Below are positions 1 through 5,149 of a stretch of 5,243 nucleotides of DNA, piece after piece. Made by a program: the position numbers and the translations under genes. Source of the stretch: Actinomycetes bacterium (GTDB lineage Bacteria; Actinomycetota; Coriobacteriia; Coriobacteriales; Eggerthellaceae); the NCBI GenBank assembly GCA_023403475.1, contig JAEYEL010000166.1, positions 1-5,243 on the forward strand, in the 5' to 3' direction. The notes under the pieces were generated by a model that saw only the letters and a program-made list of their open reading frames with translations, did no database searches and was not told the DNA's origin. Within the stretch, counting starts at the first letter, position 1, and each line of letters begins with the position of its first letter.

Positions 1-497
1 CCTTCAACCGAACCGCCGCCGTAGCCGCACGCTCGCGCAGGATATTCCGAGAAAAGCGCGTCAAGACCTTCGGGGGAAGCGAACTCGCCCGCCTGCGAGA
101 GAACCTCTTCTATCGCCTCGTTCAGCAGGGCGCGCGCCTGCGTTTCGTCTATCACCGAAAACGCCGGGTCTATGCCCACTTCAAGCGCATGCGCTCGCAG
201 CATGCGCGCGCACATTCCATGGATGGTCGATATCCATGCAGCATCGACCTTGAGCGCTTGGTCTACCATACCTTCGGCACGCAGGGCGCTCCTCACGCGC
301 GACTTCAGCTCGGCGGCCGCCTTCGTGGTGAAGGTTATGGCAAGAACCTGCCCCACATCTTCGATAGCACCCGTCGAGAGCGCGTTCACGATGCGGCGCG
401 TGAGCGTGAACGTTTTCCCGCTGCCTGCCCCCGCCGAAACGGCGAGCGGCGCATCGAGCGTTTGGATGCATTTCAGCTGACCCGGTTTGAGTGCCAT
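1..497 (-). CDS. addA: AddA-type ATP-dependent helicase/nuclease subunit A, N-terminal part (cut by left edge)
   Basis: This is the N-terminal ~165 residues of a UvrD/Rep superfamily 1 helicase, read on the minus strand and open at the left edge. Seen in the translation: a Q-motif-like start (KPGQLKCIQ, Q7), Walker A AGAGSGKT at residues 22-29, motif Ia ITFTTKAAAELKSR near residue 54, and ISTIHGMCARMLR near residue 89, the typical Ib-region segment of UvrD/AddA/RecB proteins. In the known family, AddA is the 3'-5' translocating motor of the AddAB helicase-nuclease, which processes double-strand breaks for RecA in the cytoplasm. The start is supported by AGGGAGG four bases upstream of the ATG (plus-strand 502-508) and by overlap with the addB stop in TAATG, which suggests translational coupling. 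The C-terminal nuclease domain lies outside the window, so a UvrD/PcrA-like helicase is possible in principle. The AddB-like partner makes AddA by far the better call. Confidence 0.9.
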   Translation of the reverse strand, partial: MALKPGQLKCIQTLDAPLAVSAGAGSGKTFTLTRRIVNALSTGAIEDVGQVLAITFTTKAAAELKSRVRSALRAEGMVDQALKVDAAWISTIHGMCARMLRAHALEVGIDPAFSVIDETQARALLNEAIEEVLSQAGEFASPEGLDALFSEYPARACGYGGGSVE

Positions 498-3400
498 TAT
501 GCCTCCCTGTAAACGCAGGCGACATGCGGACAGAACCTGCATGCACCGGGAAATGAAGGTGCAGGCTCAAGGCAGCCGGACGCAAGGCTTTCCGCCGCGC
601 GGGCGCAGCGCGCCTCGGTTTCGTCGAGAAGCGCGGAAAACGAACCTTCGCCACCCCCGCATCGGCACCGAGCGTGTTTCATGTTGGGCAGATGGGCGGC
701 CTCAAGCACGAGCCCATCGAACGCGCCCGCAAGCTTCGGCGTGCGCCCGTAGCCAAGATAGAGAGCACCCACCACGTCAAGCCCCAGCAAGCGCTTCACC
801 ACCTGCGCGTACACAAGCGTCTGCACCTTGCAAGGAGGTTTCCCCTCGCTACCGCGCAGTTCGTAGTCGGAAGAGACCGAGCCTTTGTAGTCTATGACGA
901 CCGCATGCCCCGCGTCGTCCACATCGATGCGGTCCACTTTGCCTACCAGGCGCACGCCCGCATATTCCACCTTCTCGTGCACACCTACCTCGAACTCGAA
1001 GTGGGCGGGACGAAACGTGGGCAGAAGCTGCGCTTCGAAATCGAGGAAGTCTATAAGCCGCTGCTTGAGCGCGGCCACCTCGCGCACCTCAAGCTCGGTA
1101 CAGGGAACCAAGCGGTTGTCTGCGGGCTTCAGCTCGAACTGCAAGGCGGCTTCGGCATCGAGCACTTCCGCCATGATGTTTCGCGCCTGAGGAAGCAAAG
1201 CCGGGGTGACCTTCGGTGCGCCCGTGCGCTCTTGGAACGCTTTGTAGAACCCTTCGAGTGCATGGTGGGCGAAATCTCCCATCTGCAAAGGCCCGAAATC
1301 CTCATCGAGCGCTTCCGTGCGCAGCCGCCGCTGCACGAACCAAAGGTACGGGCAGGCCAAATAGCTTTCCAGTTGCGATGCCGACAAGCGGACCGACCCA
1401 TCGTCTCCGGAACGCGAAAGCACCACAAGGGGGCGATGCAGGGGGGTGATCTGCCCCATGGAAGGGCGGTCGATGCGGCAAAGCAGGGGCTGTTCGGCGT
1501 GCTCGACGGCAAAGTTCTCGTAAAGCCGCTCTTCGCCGCGCTCCATCATGTTCCGCTGCAGCTGCGGCGGAAGCGCATAGGGGTTGTCTACGTCGTCGGT
1601 GCGGGAAGGGTCGGCACGGTAGCAATCGACAAGCTCTTCCACCACCATGGCAGGATACGTCGGCTCGGCGTTGGCGTCGTGCAGGCAGCGCTCCACGATA
1701 AACCGGCGGGCGGGCGCAGCCGCAAGGGCGCAGAACTCCCTGCGCGCAGCCGCAAGCGCGTCGTCGGGAACGGAAACGCCCAGCTTCCGCAGAAGCAGCG
1801 TGCCCGCATCTTCCCTTTCGGCCACAGGGCGGTTCGCGCTTTCGGCGTCGGCGGCTACGAGCACCTCGCACGATCCGGGCGCAAGCGCGGCGGCGGTTGC
1901 CCAATCGCACACAAGGACGTCGGGTGCGCTGCTTGCGGTGGCGCCGTTCGCAGGTGCAGCGTTCGCAGTGGCGCTGTTCGCAGGTGCGCCGTTCGCAGGT
2001 GCGGGTTCGGCGGCGGAAGGCGCAGACCCTGCGGGTTTTTCCGCAAGCCCTGCCCCAACGCCTGCTCCCGCAGCGCGCGCCTGCCCGCGCCATGCCCCGC
2101 CGGGCAGAAAGCACGATGCATCCACCGCAACGTCGGCGAGAACGTCGAGGCATGCCCCCATATCGAGCCTAAACCGGCTTGCTGCGCGCATGGTTTCGCG
2201 CACCTTGGAAAGAGCGCCCAGCTGCTCGCGACGATACGATTCCGAAACGCCCTTCATGCCGCGCAGCGCATCCTCCACCGCCCCTGCCAGAACGCCCGCC
2301 TCGGCATCTTGGGCCATGTCCTCCAGATACGAGAGCACCTCGCTTGCCGCGCACACCTCGGCAAGCGCCTCATCGATGCTCGCCAAACGATCGCCTCGCA
2401 GACGCGCATCGACAAAGCGCGCCTGCGAGACGGACACGCCCGAAAACGGAAGGTAGAGCACATCGACAAAGGCGGCGCGGTCCTCTTCTCCGTTTGCAAG
2501 GCGATGCAGGGTGCCAAGCGCGCGCGCCAAATCGGTCTGATCTGCCCTTGTGTGCGCTTGAAGCGAACAGGTGGCCCCGGCACGCGAAAGCGCCGGGGCT
2601 ACCTTCGAAAACGTTTCCTTGGGGTCTTTGCATGCCAGCACAACGCGGGGAAAACCCGCTTGGCAAGGCTCCGCGTCCTCCGCAAGGGCCTCAAGTGCCG
2701 CATCAGCCAACAGCAAAGGACGCGCATAGCGCCCCGAAGGGAACGCGAAGCGCACGTCCACGCCTTTTGCGGGAGGCCTTGCCCCTTCGGCCCCAGGCGC
2801 GGGGCGCTCGCAAAGCTCTATCTGGGGACACTTCGCGAAAAACCGGCGCTGCTGTTCCGTAAGAGGGGGAAAGCCCTCCATCAGCACCGAAATGCCCTTG
2901 TTCGCAGGAACAAGCTCTGGAAGCAGTGCGAGCGCACACCCGGGCTCGATCAGCCGGTTCCGCTCGAGCAGAAGAAAGTAGCGGCGCACCCCTACTAGCA
3001 AGCGACGCTCCTGTGCGCTCAGAAAGCCGTAGTCGCCGCGCTCGACGGTCTTACCGCGCTCGGCATCCTCTCTGCGCTCGACGCATCCGGCACCCCCGCC
3101 GCCCTTGGCGGTCTTACTGCGCCCGGCGTTCTCGCAAGCGCTTTCGAACTCGCGCAGGCCGGAAGCCTGCTCGACAAGGCGAGCCGCAAGGCGCGACAAC
3201 CCCCGTGCCGAAACGGAGGCTTCCGCACTGCCGCCCTCGCATTCGAAAGAGAAGGCGGCCAGCATGGCGACGGAACGTTCAACGGGGGAAACGAGTGCGC
3301 GACCATCGCCGTAAAGCTCCCATATATCCGCCAACCACGCGCGCAGGGTGGCGACTGTCGTCCCGAACGACGCGGCCTGCGCACCCGAAGCGTCGTCGGC

Positions 3401-3550
3401 ATCCGCGCACCCACGCAGATGCGCCCGCCTTCTCGCCGCACGCTTGCGCCATGCGAGAACCTGCGCCTGAGTGGGCAGAAGAACCACATCGTATGTCTTT
3501 CGAACTTGCTTTTTCGTTTCGGTCATAGAAGGCATTGTAGAGCACAACAT
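497..3550 (-). CDS. addB: AddB-type nuclease/scaffold subunit of the AddAB helicase-nuclease (PD-(D/E)XK family)
   Basis: A 1017-residue protein (numbered from the ATG at 3550), read on the minus strand. The C-terminal third is a RecB/AddB-type nuclease domain: CPYLWF with Cys733, GDFAHHALE with His762, GKVDRID with Asp873, IDYKG with Asp887 and Lys889, and QTLVY with Gln910/Tyr914. The C-terminus has Cys1004, Cys1007 and Cys1012, which with Cys733 would form the AddB iron-sulphur cluster. The last spacing is C-X2-C-X4-C, one shorter than I expect. The N-terminal two thirds would be the inactive helicase-like scaffold. No Walker A is visible, so ATPase activity should come from AddA alone. 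Residues 516-540 are an Ala/Pro/Asn linker encoded by a 15-bp tandem repeat, and residues 142-147 and 163-168 are a second small duplication. The start is uncertain: TTG 3580 has GGAG seven bases upstream, ATG 3550 has a weaker AGGGG, and ATG 3535 and 3526 have no clear ribosome site. It is the first gene of an addB-addA operon. Confidence 0.88.
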   Translation of the reverse strand: MLCSTMPSMTETKKQVRKTYDVVLLPTQAQVLAWRKRAARRRAHLRGCADADDASGAQAASFGTTVATLRAWLADIWELYGDGRALVSPVERSVAMLAAFSFECEGGSAEASVSARGLSRLAARLVEQASGLREFESACENAGRSKTAKGGGGAGCVERREDAERGKTVERGDYGFLSAQERRLLVGVRRYFLLLERNRLIEPGCALALLPELVPANKGISVLMEGFPPLTEQQRRFFAKCPQIELCERPAPGAEGARPPAKGVDVRFAFPSGRYARPLLLADAALEALAEDAEPCQAGFPRVVLACKDPKETFSKVAPALSRAGATCSLQAHTRADQTDLARALGTLHRLANGEEDRAAFVDVLYLPFSGVSVSQARFVDARLRGDRLASIDEALAEVCAASEVLSYLEDMAQDAEAGVLAGAVEDALRGMKGVSESYRREQLGALSKVRETMRAASRFRLDMGACLDVLADVAVDASCFLPGGAWRGQARAAGAGVGAGLAEKPAGSAPSAAEPAPANGAPANSATANAAPANGATASSAPDVLVCDWATAAALAPGSCEVLVAADAESANRPVAEREDAGTLLLRKLGVSVPDDALAAARREFCALAAAPARRFIVERCLHDANAEPTYPAMVVEELVDCYRADPSRTDDVDNPYALPPQLQRNMMERGEERLYENFAVEHAEQPLLCRIDRPSMGQITPLHRPLVVLSRSGDDGSVRLSASQLESYLACPYLWFVQRRLRTEALDEDFGPLQMGDFAHHALEGFYKAFQERTGAPKVTPALLPQARNIMAEVLDAEAALQFELKPADNRLVPCTELEVREVAALKQRLIDFLDFEAQLLPTFRPAHFEFEVGVHEKVEYAGVRLVGKVDRIDVDDAGHAVVIDYKGSVSSDYELRGSEGKPPCKVQTLVYAQVVKRLLGLDVVGALYLGYGRTPKLAGAFDGLVLEAAHLPNMKHARCRCGGGEGSFSALLDETEARCARAAESLASGCLEPAPSFPGACRFCPHVACVYREA
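502..508 (-). promoter_or_regulatory. Ribosome binding site of addA, inside the end of addB
   Basis: AGGGAGG is read on the minus strand, with four bases before the addA ATG. It lies in the last codons of addB, and the addB stop and addA start share one base (TAATG, plus-strand 495-499). This arrangement fits translational coupling, which would keep the two subunits in balanced amounts. Confidence 0.75.
1931..2005. repeat. 15-bp tandem repeat, five units, inside addB
   Basis: Four clear units beginning GTTCGCAG run back to back at 1946-1960, 1961-1975, 1976-1990 and 1991-2005. A fifth, degenerate unit lies at 1931-1945. Because the unit is 15 bp, addB stays in frame: read on the minus strand each unit gives a pentapeptide of the form x-A-P/T-A-N, such as PAPAN, GAPAN and AAPAN (residues 516-540). 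The array sits between the helicase-like scaffold and the later part of the protein and looks like a flexible linker grown by slippage. Confidence 0.85.
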
Positions 3551-3641
3551 CGCCGCGCCACCCCTGAAACCGGCATCCAACGCCTATCTCCACGCAGGCG
3601 CCCCCCGCCCGAACACACCCATAGCGCCGGCCCAAGCATAC

Positions 3642-3671
3642 GCGCTTAGATGCGCAAGACTTCATAAGCGC
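3642..3671. repeat. Inverted repeat in the spacer between addB and the tRNA gene
   Basis: GCGCTTA at 3642-3648 and its exact complement TAAGCGC at 3665-3671 are separated by 16 bases. It lies 60-90 bases upstream of the possible addB starts. It could be a hairpin in the addB leader or a protein-binding dyad. It has no T-run on either side, so it is not an intrinsic terminator. I found no convincing sigma-70 promoter for addB in this spacer. Confidence 0.4.
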
Positions 3672-3753
3672 AGAAAGCGGCGAAACGGTGGCAGGGTAGA
3701 TGTGCAGAAAATCCGCGAAAACAAGAATAATCACCGCCGTCCGATATTTCTCC

Positions 3754-3782
3754 TTGCAAAAAGGCTTTATCTTTGCCATAAT
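3754..3782 (+). promoter_or_regulatory. Sigma-70 promoter of the tRNA-Glu gene
   Basis: TTGCAA at 3754-3759 and CATAAT at 3777-3782 are separated by 17 bases, close to the sigma-70 -35 and -10 consensus with ideal spacing. A start site near 3789 would leave a short leader of about 20 bases before the mature tRNA at 3812. The AT-rich patch stands out in GC-rich surroundings. Confidence 0.75.
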
Positions 3783-3811
3783 GTTCAGGCTGTCCAGCGC
3801 AGCGGGGAAAT

Positions 3812-3888
3812 GGCTCCGTCGTCTAGCGGTTTAGGACGCCGCCCTCTCAAGGCGGAGGTCGCCGGTTCGAATCCGGTCGGAGCTACCA
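3812..3888 (+). tRNA. tRNA-Glu (anticodon CUC)
   Basis: A full cloverleaf can be folded by eye. The acceptor arm is GGCTCCG (3812-3818) with CGGAGCT (3878-3884). The D arm contains GTCTAGCGG...AGGAC. The anticodon stem CCGCC/GGCGG (3839-3843/3851-3855) holds the seven-base loop CTCTCAA, which puts CTC at 3846-3848, reading GAG glutamate codons. The T arm is GCCGG-TTCGAAT-CCGGT (3861-3877). The discriminator is A3885 and CCA is encoded at 3886-3888. The terminal acceptor pair is G1-U72 instead of the usual G-C, which could mark the 3' half as supplied by an integrated element. The gene has its own promoter upstream and terminator downstream. Confidence 0.96.
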
Positions 3889-3898
3889 TGAGTTTTCG

Positions 3899-3936
3899 CA
3901 GGCCATCGGGCGTTTCCGGTGGCCTGATTTGTTTTT
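3899..3936 (+). terminator. Rho-independent terminator of the tRNA-Glu transcript
   Basis: CAGGCCATCGG (3899-3909) pairs with CCGGTGGCCTG (3916-3926) as an 11-bp stem with one G-U pair and a six-base loop GCGTTT. It is followed by ATTTGTTTTT (3927-3936). It starts ten bases after the tRNA CCA, as expected for a monocistronic tRNA gene. Confidence 0.88.
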
Positions 3937-3938
3937 CC

Positions 3939-3972
3939 GGGCACAGATTGGCACACCAATGGCACAGTGCCC
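3939..3972. repeat. Nested dyad with three GGCACA repeats at helical spacing
   Basis: GGCACA occurs at 3940-3945, 3950-3955 and 3961-3966, that is every 10-11 bases, so all copies face one side of the helix. The array is enclosed by GGGCAC (3939-3944) and GTGCCC (3967-3972), and inside it ATTGG (3947-3951) and CCAAT (3956-3960) form a second inverted repeat. It lies about 50 bp after the tRNA 3' end. A cluster of phased repeats there would suit an integrase or excisionase arm-binding region, but that function is inferred only from position. The spacer from here to 4181 otherwise shows no supported gene. Confidence 0.5.
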
Positions 3973-4079
3973 GTCGGCAAGCAGTCCCATAAACGCCTTC
4001 TGCAACCCCCGCCTCCTGATCGTTTGGCGATGGTTGTGGATTTTCCTTGGGCCGTCCCTCTGTGCCTTTTTCGCCGGTG

Positions 4080-4115
4080 AACGGCATAGTCGTCTGCCGG
4101 TTCGCGAACGCCGTT
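4080..4115. repeat. Palindrome with flanking inverted repeat upstream of the 113-aa gene
   Basis: GTTCGCGAAC at 4100-4109 is a perfect 10-bp palindrome. AACGGC (4080-4085) and GCCGTT (4110-4115) are inverted around it. The site sits 70-100 bases before the start at 4182, a suitable place for an operator. No good -35/-10 pair could be assigned in this stretch; a CATAGT at 4085-4090 lacks a matching -35. Confidence 0.35.
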
Positions 4116-4181
4116 TCTACCTCGTGACGCGCCACGCCGGCGTTCACCGTGCGCGGGTTCGTGTAGCATCAGGAGAAAGAC

Positions 4182-4523
4182 ATGTGCAGAGATTGGAGCT
4201 ACCAGATGCCAGACCTCAACGAAAGCGACGCCTTCGCTTCGAACGAGCCGACGACGACCGGGCCTGAGCCCTCCCCCGCCAAGAAGCCCGCTCGCCGCCC
4301 TGCCCGCAAGGCCGCCAAGTCGCCCGTCAACATCCAGGTCTCGCAGATGCAGGCGTTCCTCGACTCCTGCGTCGACACGTCCGGGCCCGGCGCGGCCATC
4401 GACGAGGTCCGAGACCGCATCGACGGTTCGGGCATCGCCTACCTCGCCGATGGCACCGACATCTACGGCGTCGCGCTCTCCCCTGCCGAGTATGACAAGC
4501 TCGTGGAGCGCGCGTCCAAGTAG
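4182..4523 (+). CDS. Small protein of unknown function with basic, low-complexity N-terminus
   Basis: A 113-residue soluble protein that I do not recognise. Residues 1-33 are polar and Pro/Thr/Ser/Glu-rich. Residues 34-46 (KKPARRPARKAAK) form a lysine/arginine/alanine/proline segment like histone H1-type tails, which could bind nucleic acid. Residues 49-113 look folded: an amphipathic stretch VNIQVSQMQAFLDSCV, then IDEVRDRIDGSGIAYLADGTDIYGVALSPAEYDKLVERASK. The ending LSPAEYDKL recalls the C-terminal part of Phd/YefM-type antitoxins, but no toxin gene follows and the rest does not match, so I do not call it. There is no signal peptide or membrane segment. The ATG at 4182 has AGGAG six bases upstream. 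An internal ATG at 4206 has GGAG seven bases upstream and may be the true start, giving 105 residues. It stands alone, 258 bases before the HTH gene. It is probably an accessory gene of a mobile element. Confidence 0.7.
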   Translation: MCRDWSYQMPDLNESDAFASNEPTTTGPEPSPAKKPARRPARKAAKSPVNIQVSQMQAFLDSCVDTSGPGAAIDEVRDRIDGSGIAYLADGTDIYGVALSPAEYDKLVERASK

Positions 4524-4607
4524 CGAATGCCATCCCGGACGGGGCGGGGATGCCCCATCGGTTTCGCACCATCTCCGCAGGCCCGCAGGCATTGAGGCTT
4601 TGCATAC

Positions 4608-4644
4608 GCGTAGATTCGCATTTGCGTAGATTCGCATTTGCGAA
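4608..4644. repeat. Two tandem 16-bp iterons plus a partial copy, upstream of the HTH gene
   Basis: GCGTAGATTCGCATTT occurs twice with no gap (4608-4623 and 4624-4639), followed by the start of a third copy, GCGAA. The copies create inverted repeats: TTCGCA-TT-TGCGAA at 4631-4644 is perfect, and TTCGCA-TT-TGCGTA at 4615-4628 is nearly so. The array lies 140-170 bp before the ATG of the HTH protein. Such iterons are typical binding sites for an excisionase, a repressor or a replication initiator. GCGCAAACG recurs further on at 4663-4671 and 4698-4706. The rest of the 4524-4780 spacer shows no gene and no clear promoter. Confidence 0.7.
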
Positions 4645-4768
4645 CATGCGCGGCGGTCGGATGCGCAAACGGAGCCCGACTTTCGGCACCCACGGAGGCG
4701 CAAACGCGCGCCCTGGCGGCCGCCTCCCGCCTAGACTTCTGGCACGAAGGCAACAAGAGCAGACGGTC

Positions 4769-4774
4769 AGGAGG
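4769..4774 (+). promoter_or_regulatory. Ribosome binding site deciding the start of the HTH gene
   Basis: AGGAGG is a perfect anti-16S match, six bases before the ATG at 4781. The reading frame is open upstream to 4550, but that extension runs through the iteron array and has no ribosome site, so 4781 is taken as the start. Confidence 0.85.
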
Positions 4775-4780
4775 CAGCAA

Positions 4781-4981
4781 ATGGCACAGGCGAGCGTGAG
4801 GGAGGAGCTTCTTGCGCTGCCGCGCTTCTGCACGGTCGCGCAGGCGTCGGATTTCCTGGGCGTCTCGCGCGCGACCGTGAGGCGCCTGTGCGAGGACGGC
4901 GACCTCGTCGCGTGGGCAACCGAGTCGGGCAGGAAGAGGGTCAACAGGGACTCCATAGCGCGTCTCGTCGGAATCGTGTGA
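4781..4981 (+). CDS. Small excisionase-like / MerR-like helix-turn-helix DNA-binding protein
   Basis: A 66-residue protein of the excisionase/HTH_17 type. After a short helix (residues 1-13) comes FCTVAQASDFLGVSRATVRR (residues 16-35), a winged helix-turn-helix with the usual 'VAQASDFLGVSRATVRRLCEDG' pattern: the TVAQAS helix, a LGVS turn, and a recognition helix with R30, T32 and R34-R35. A wing follows in DLVAWATESGRKRVNRDSIARLV, where the GRKRVNRDSI segment matches the common 'grRrirrsdle' end of this family. Members act as recombination directionality factors (Xis) or small transcriptional regulators of mobile elements. The iterons 140 bp upstream are its obvious candidate target. Length is typical for Xis-like proteins. 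No integrase gene is present in the window, so excisionase function is not proven and a local repressor/activator role is equally possible. Confidence 0.85.
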   Translation: MAQASVREELLALPRFCTVAQASDFLGVSRATVRRLCEDGDLVAWATESGRKRVNRDSIARLVGIV

Positions 4982-5012
4982 GCGCCCCGCTCCCCGCCGC
5001 GGCCCTTTGCCC

Positions 5013-5018
5013 TATAAT
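5013..5018 (+). promoter_or_regulatory. -10 promoter element upstream of the last gene
   Basis: TATAAT is an exact sigma-70 -10 hexamer in an otherwise GC-rich spacer. No recognisable -35 lies 16-18 bases upstream (the stretch reads CTCCCC), so the promoter may need an activator; the HTH protein encoded just upstream is one candidate. A start near 5025 would give a leader of about 125 bases before the ATG at 5150. Confidence 0.5.
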
Positions 5019-5062
5019 CGTCTTGGCGACGGCCCACCTCCGCCGCCCCTTCCTCTCCTGTA

Positions 5063-5145
5063 GGCCGCGTGCCCGCGGCCACTCGCCCGGCATCGGGCCA
5101 AAGCCTCCTGTCCGTGGGACAACATCCGACCGCAAGGACAGGGAG
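5063..5145 (+). promoter_or_regulatory. Structured leader with a possible ribosome-site-masking switch
   Basis: Three perfect hairpins can be drawn: GGCCGCG-TGCC-CGCGGCC (5063-5080), GCCCG-GCAT-CGGGC (5085-5098) and TGTCC-GTG-GGACA (5109-5121). The third has a competitor: CCTGTCC (5107-5113) is fully complementary to GGACAGG (5136-5142), extendable by a U-G pair at 5106/5143. That stretch overlaps the GGGAG ribosome site (5141-5145) of the next gene. The leader could therefore alternate between a masked and an open ribosome site. No T-run follows any stem, so these are not intrinsic terminators. Function is inferred from pairing only. Confidence 0.4.
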
Positions 5146-5149
5146 AGCC

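Noticed and set aside
172..897. Short open frames on both strands across the addA/addB junction
   Set aside because: They overlap the two recognised genes in other frames and have no recognisable content.
674..2998. 774-codon open frame on the plus strand, antisense to addB
   Set aside because: It lies wholly inside addB, shows no domain, is Arg/His/Ala-rich as expected for the complement of GC-rich coding sequence, and has no convincing ribosome site. addB has clear nuclease motifs.
3939..3972. Decayed integrase C-terminus on the minus strand (peptide GTVPLVCQSVPG)
   Set aside because: The peptide loosely recalls tails of integrases next to tRNA genes, but no catalytic tyrosine or R-H-R motif is visible upstream in the same frame, so no pseudogene is called.
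3929..4267. 112-codon plus-strand frame after the terminator
   Set aside because: It starts inside the terminator T-run without a ribosome site, and overlaps the better supported gene at 4182 in another frame.
4528..4556. Possible terminator after the 113-aa gene (CATCCC with GGGATG; GGGGC with GCCCC)
   Set aside because: The pairings are short and compete with each other, and no T-run follows, so it is not a supported intrinsic terminator.
3785..4703. Minus-strand open frames running through the tRNA gene (peptides with GFEPATSALRGRRPK or SDRIRTGDLRLERAAS)
   Set aside because: These endings are simply translations of the antisense of a tRNA gene, a well-known annotation artefact. The frames also cover the terminator and the iterons.
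4550..4780. N-terminal extension of the HTH frame to 4550
   Set aside because: It passes through the tandem iterons, is Arg-rich without structure, and lacks a ribosome site, while ATG 4781 has a perfect AGGAGG.
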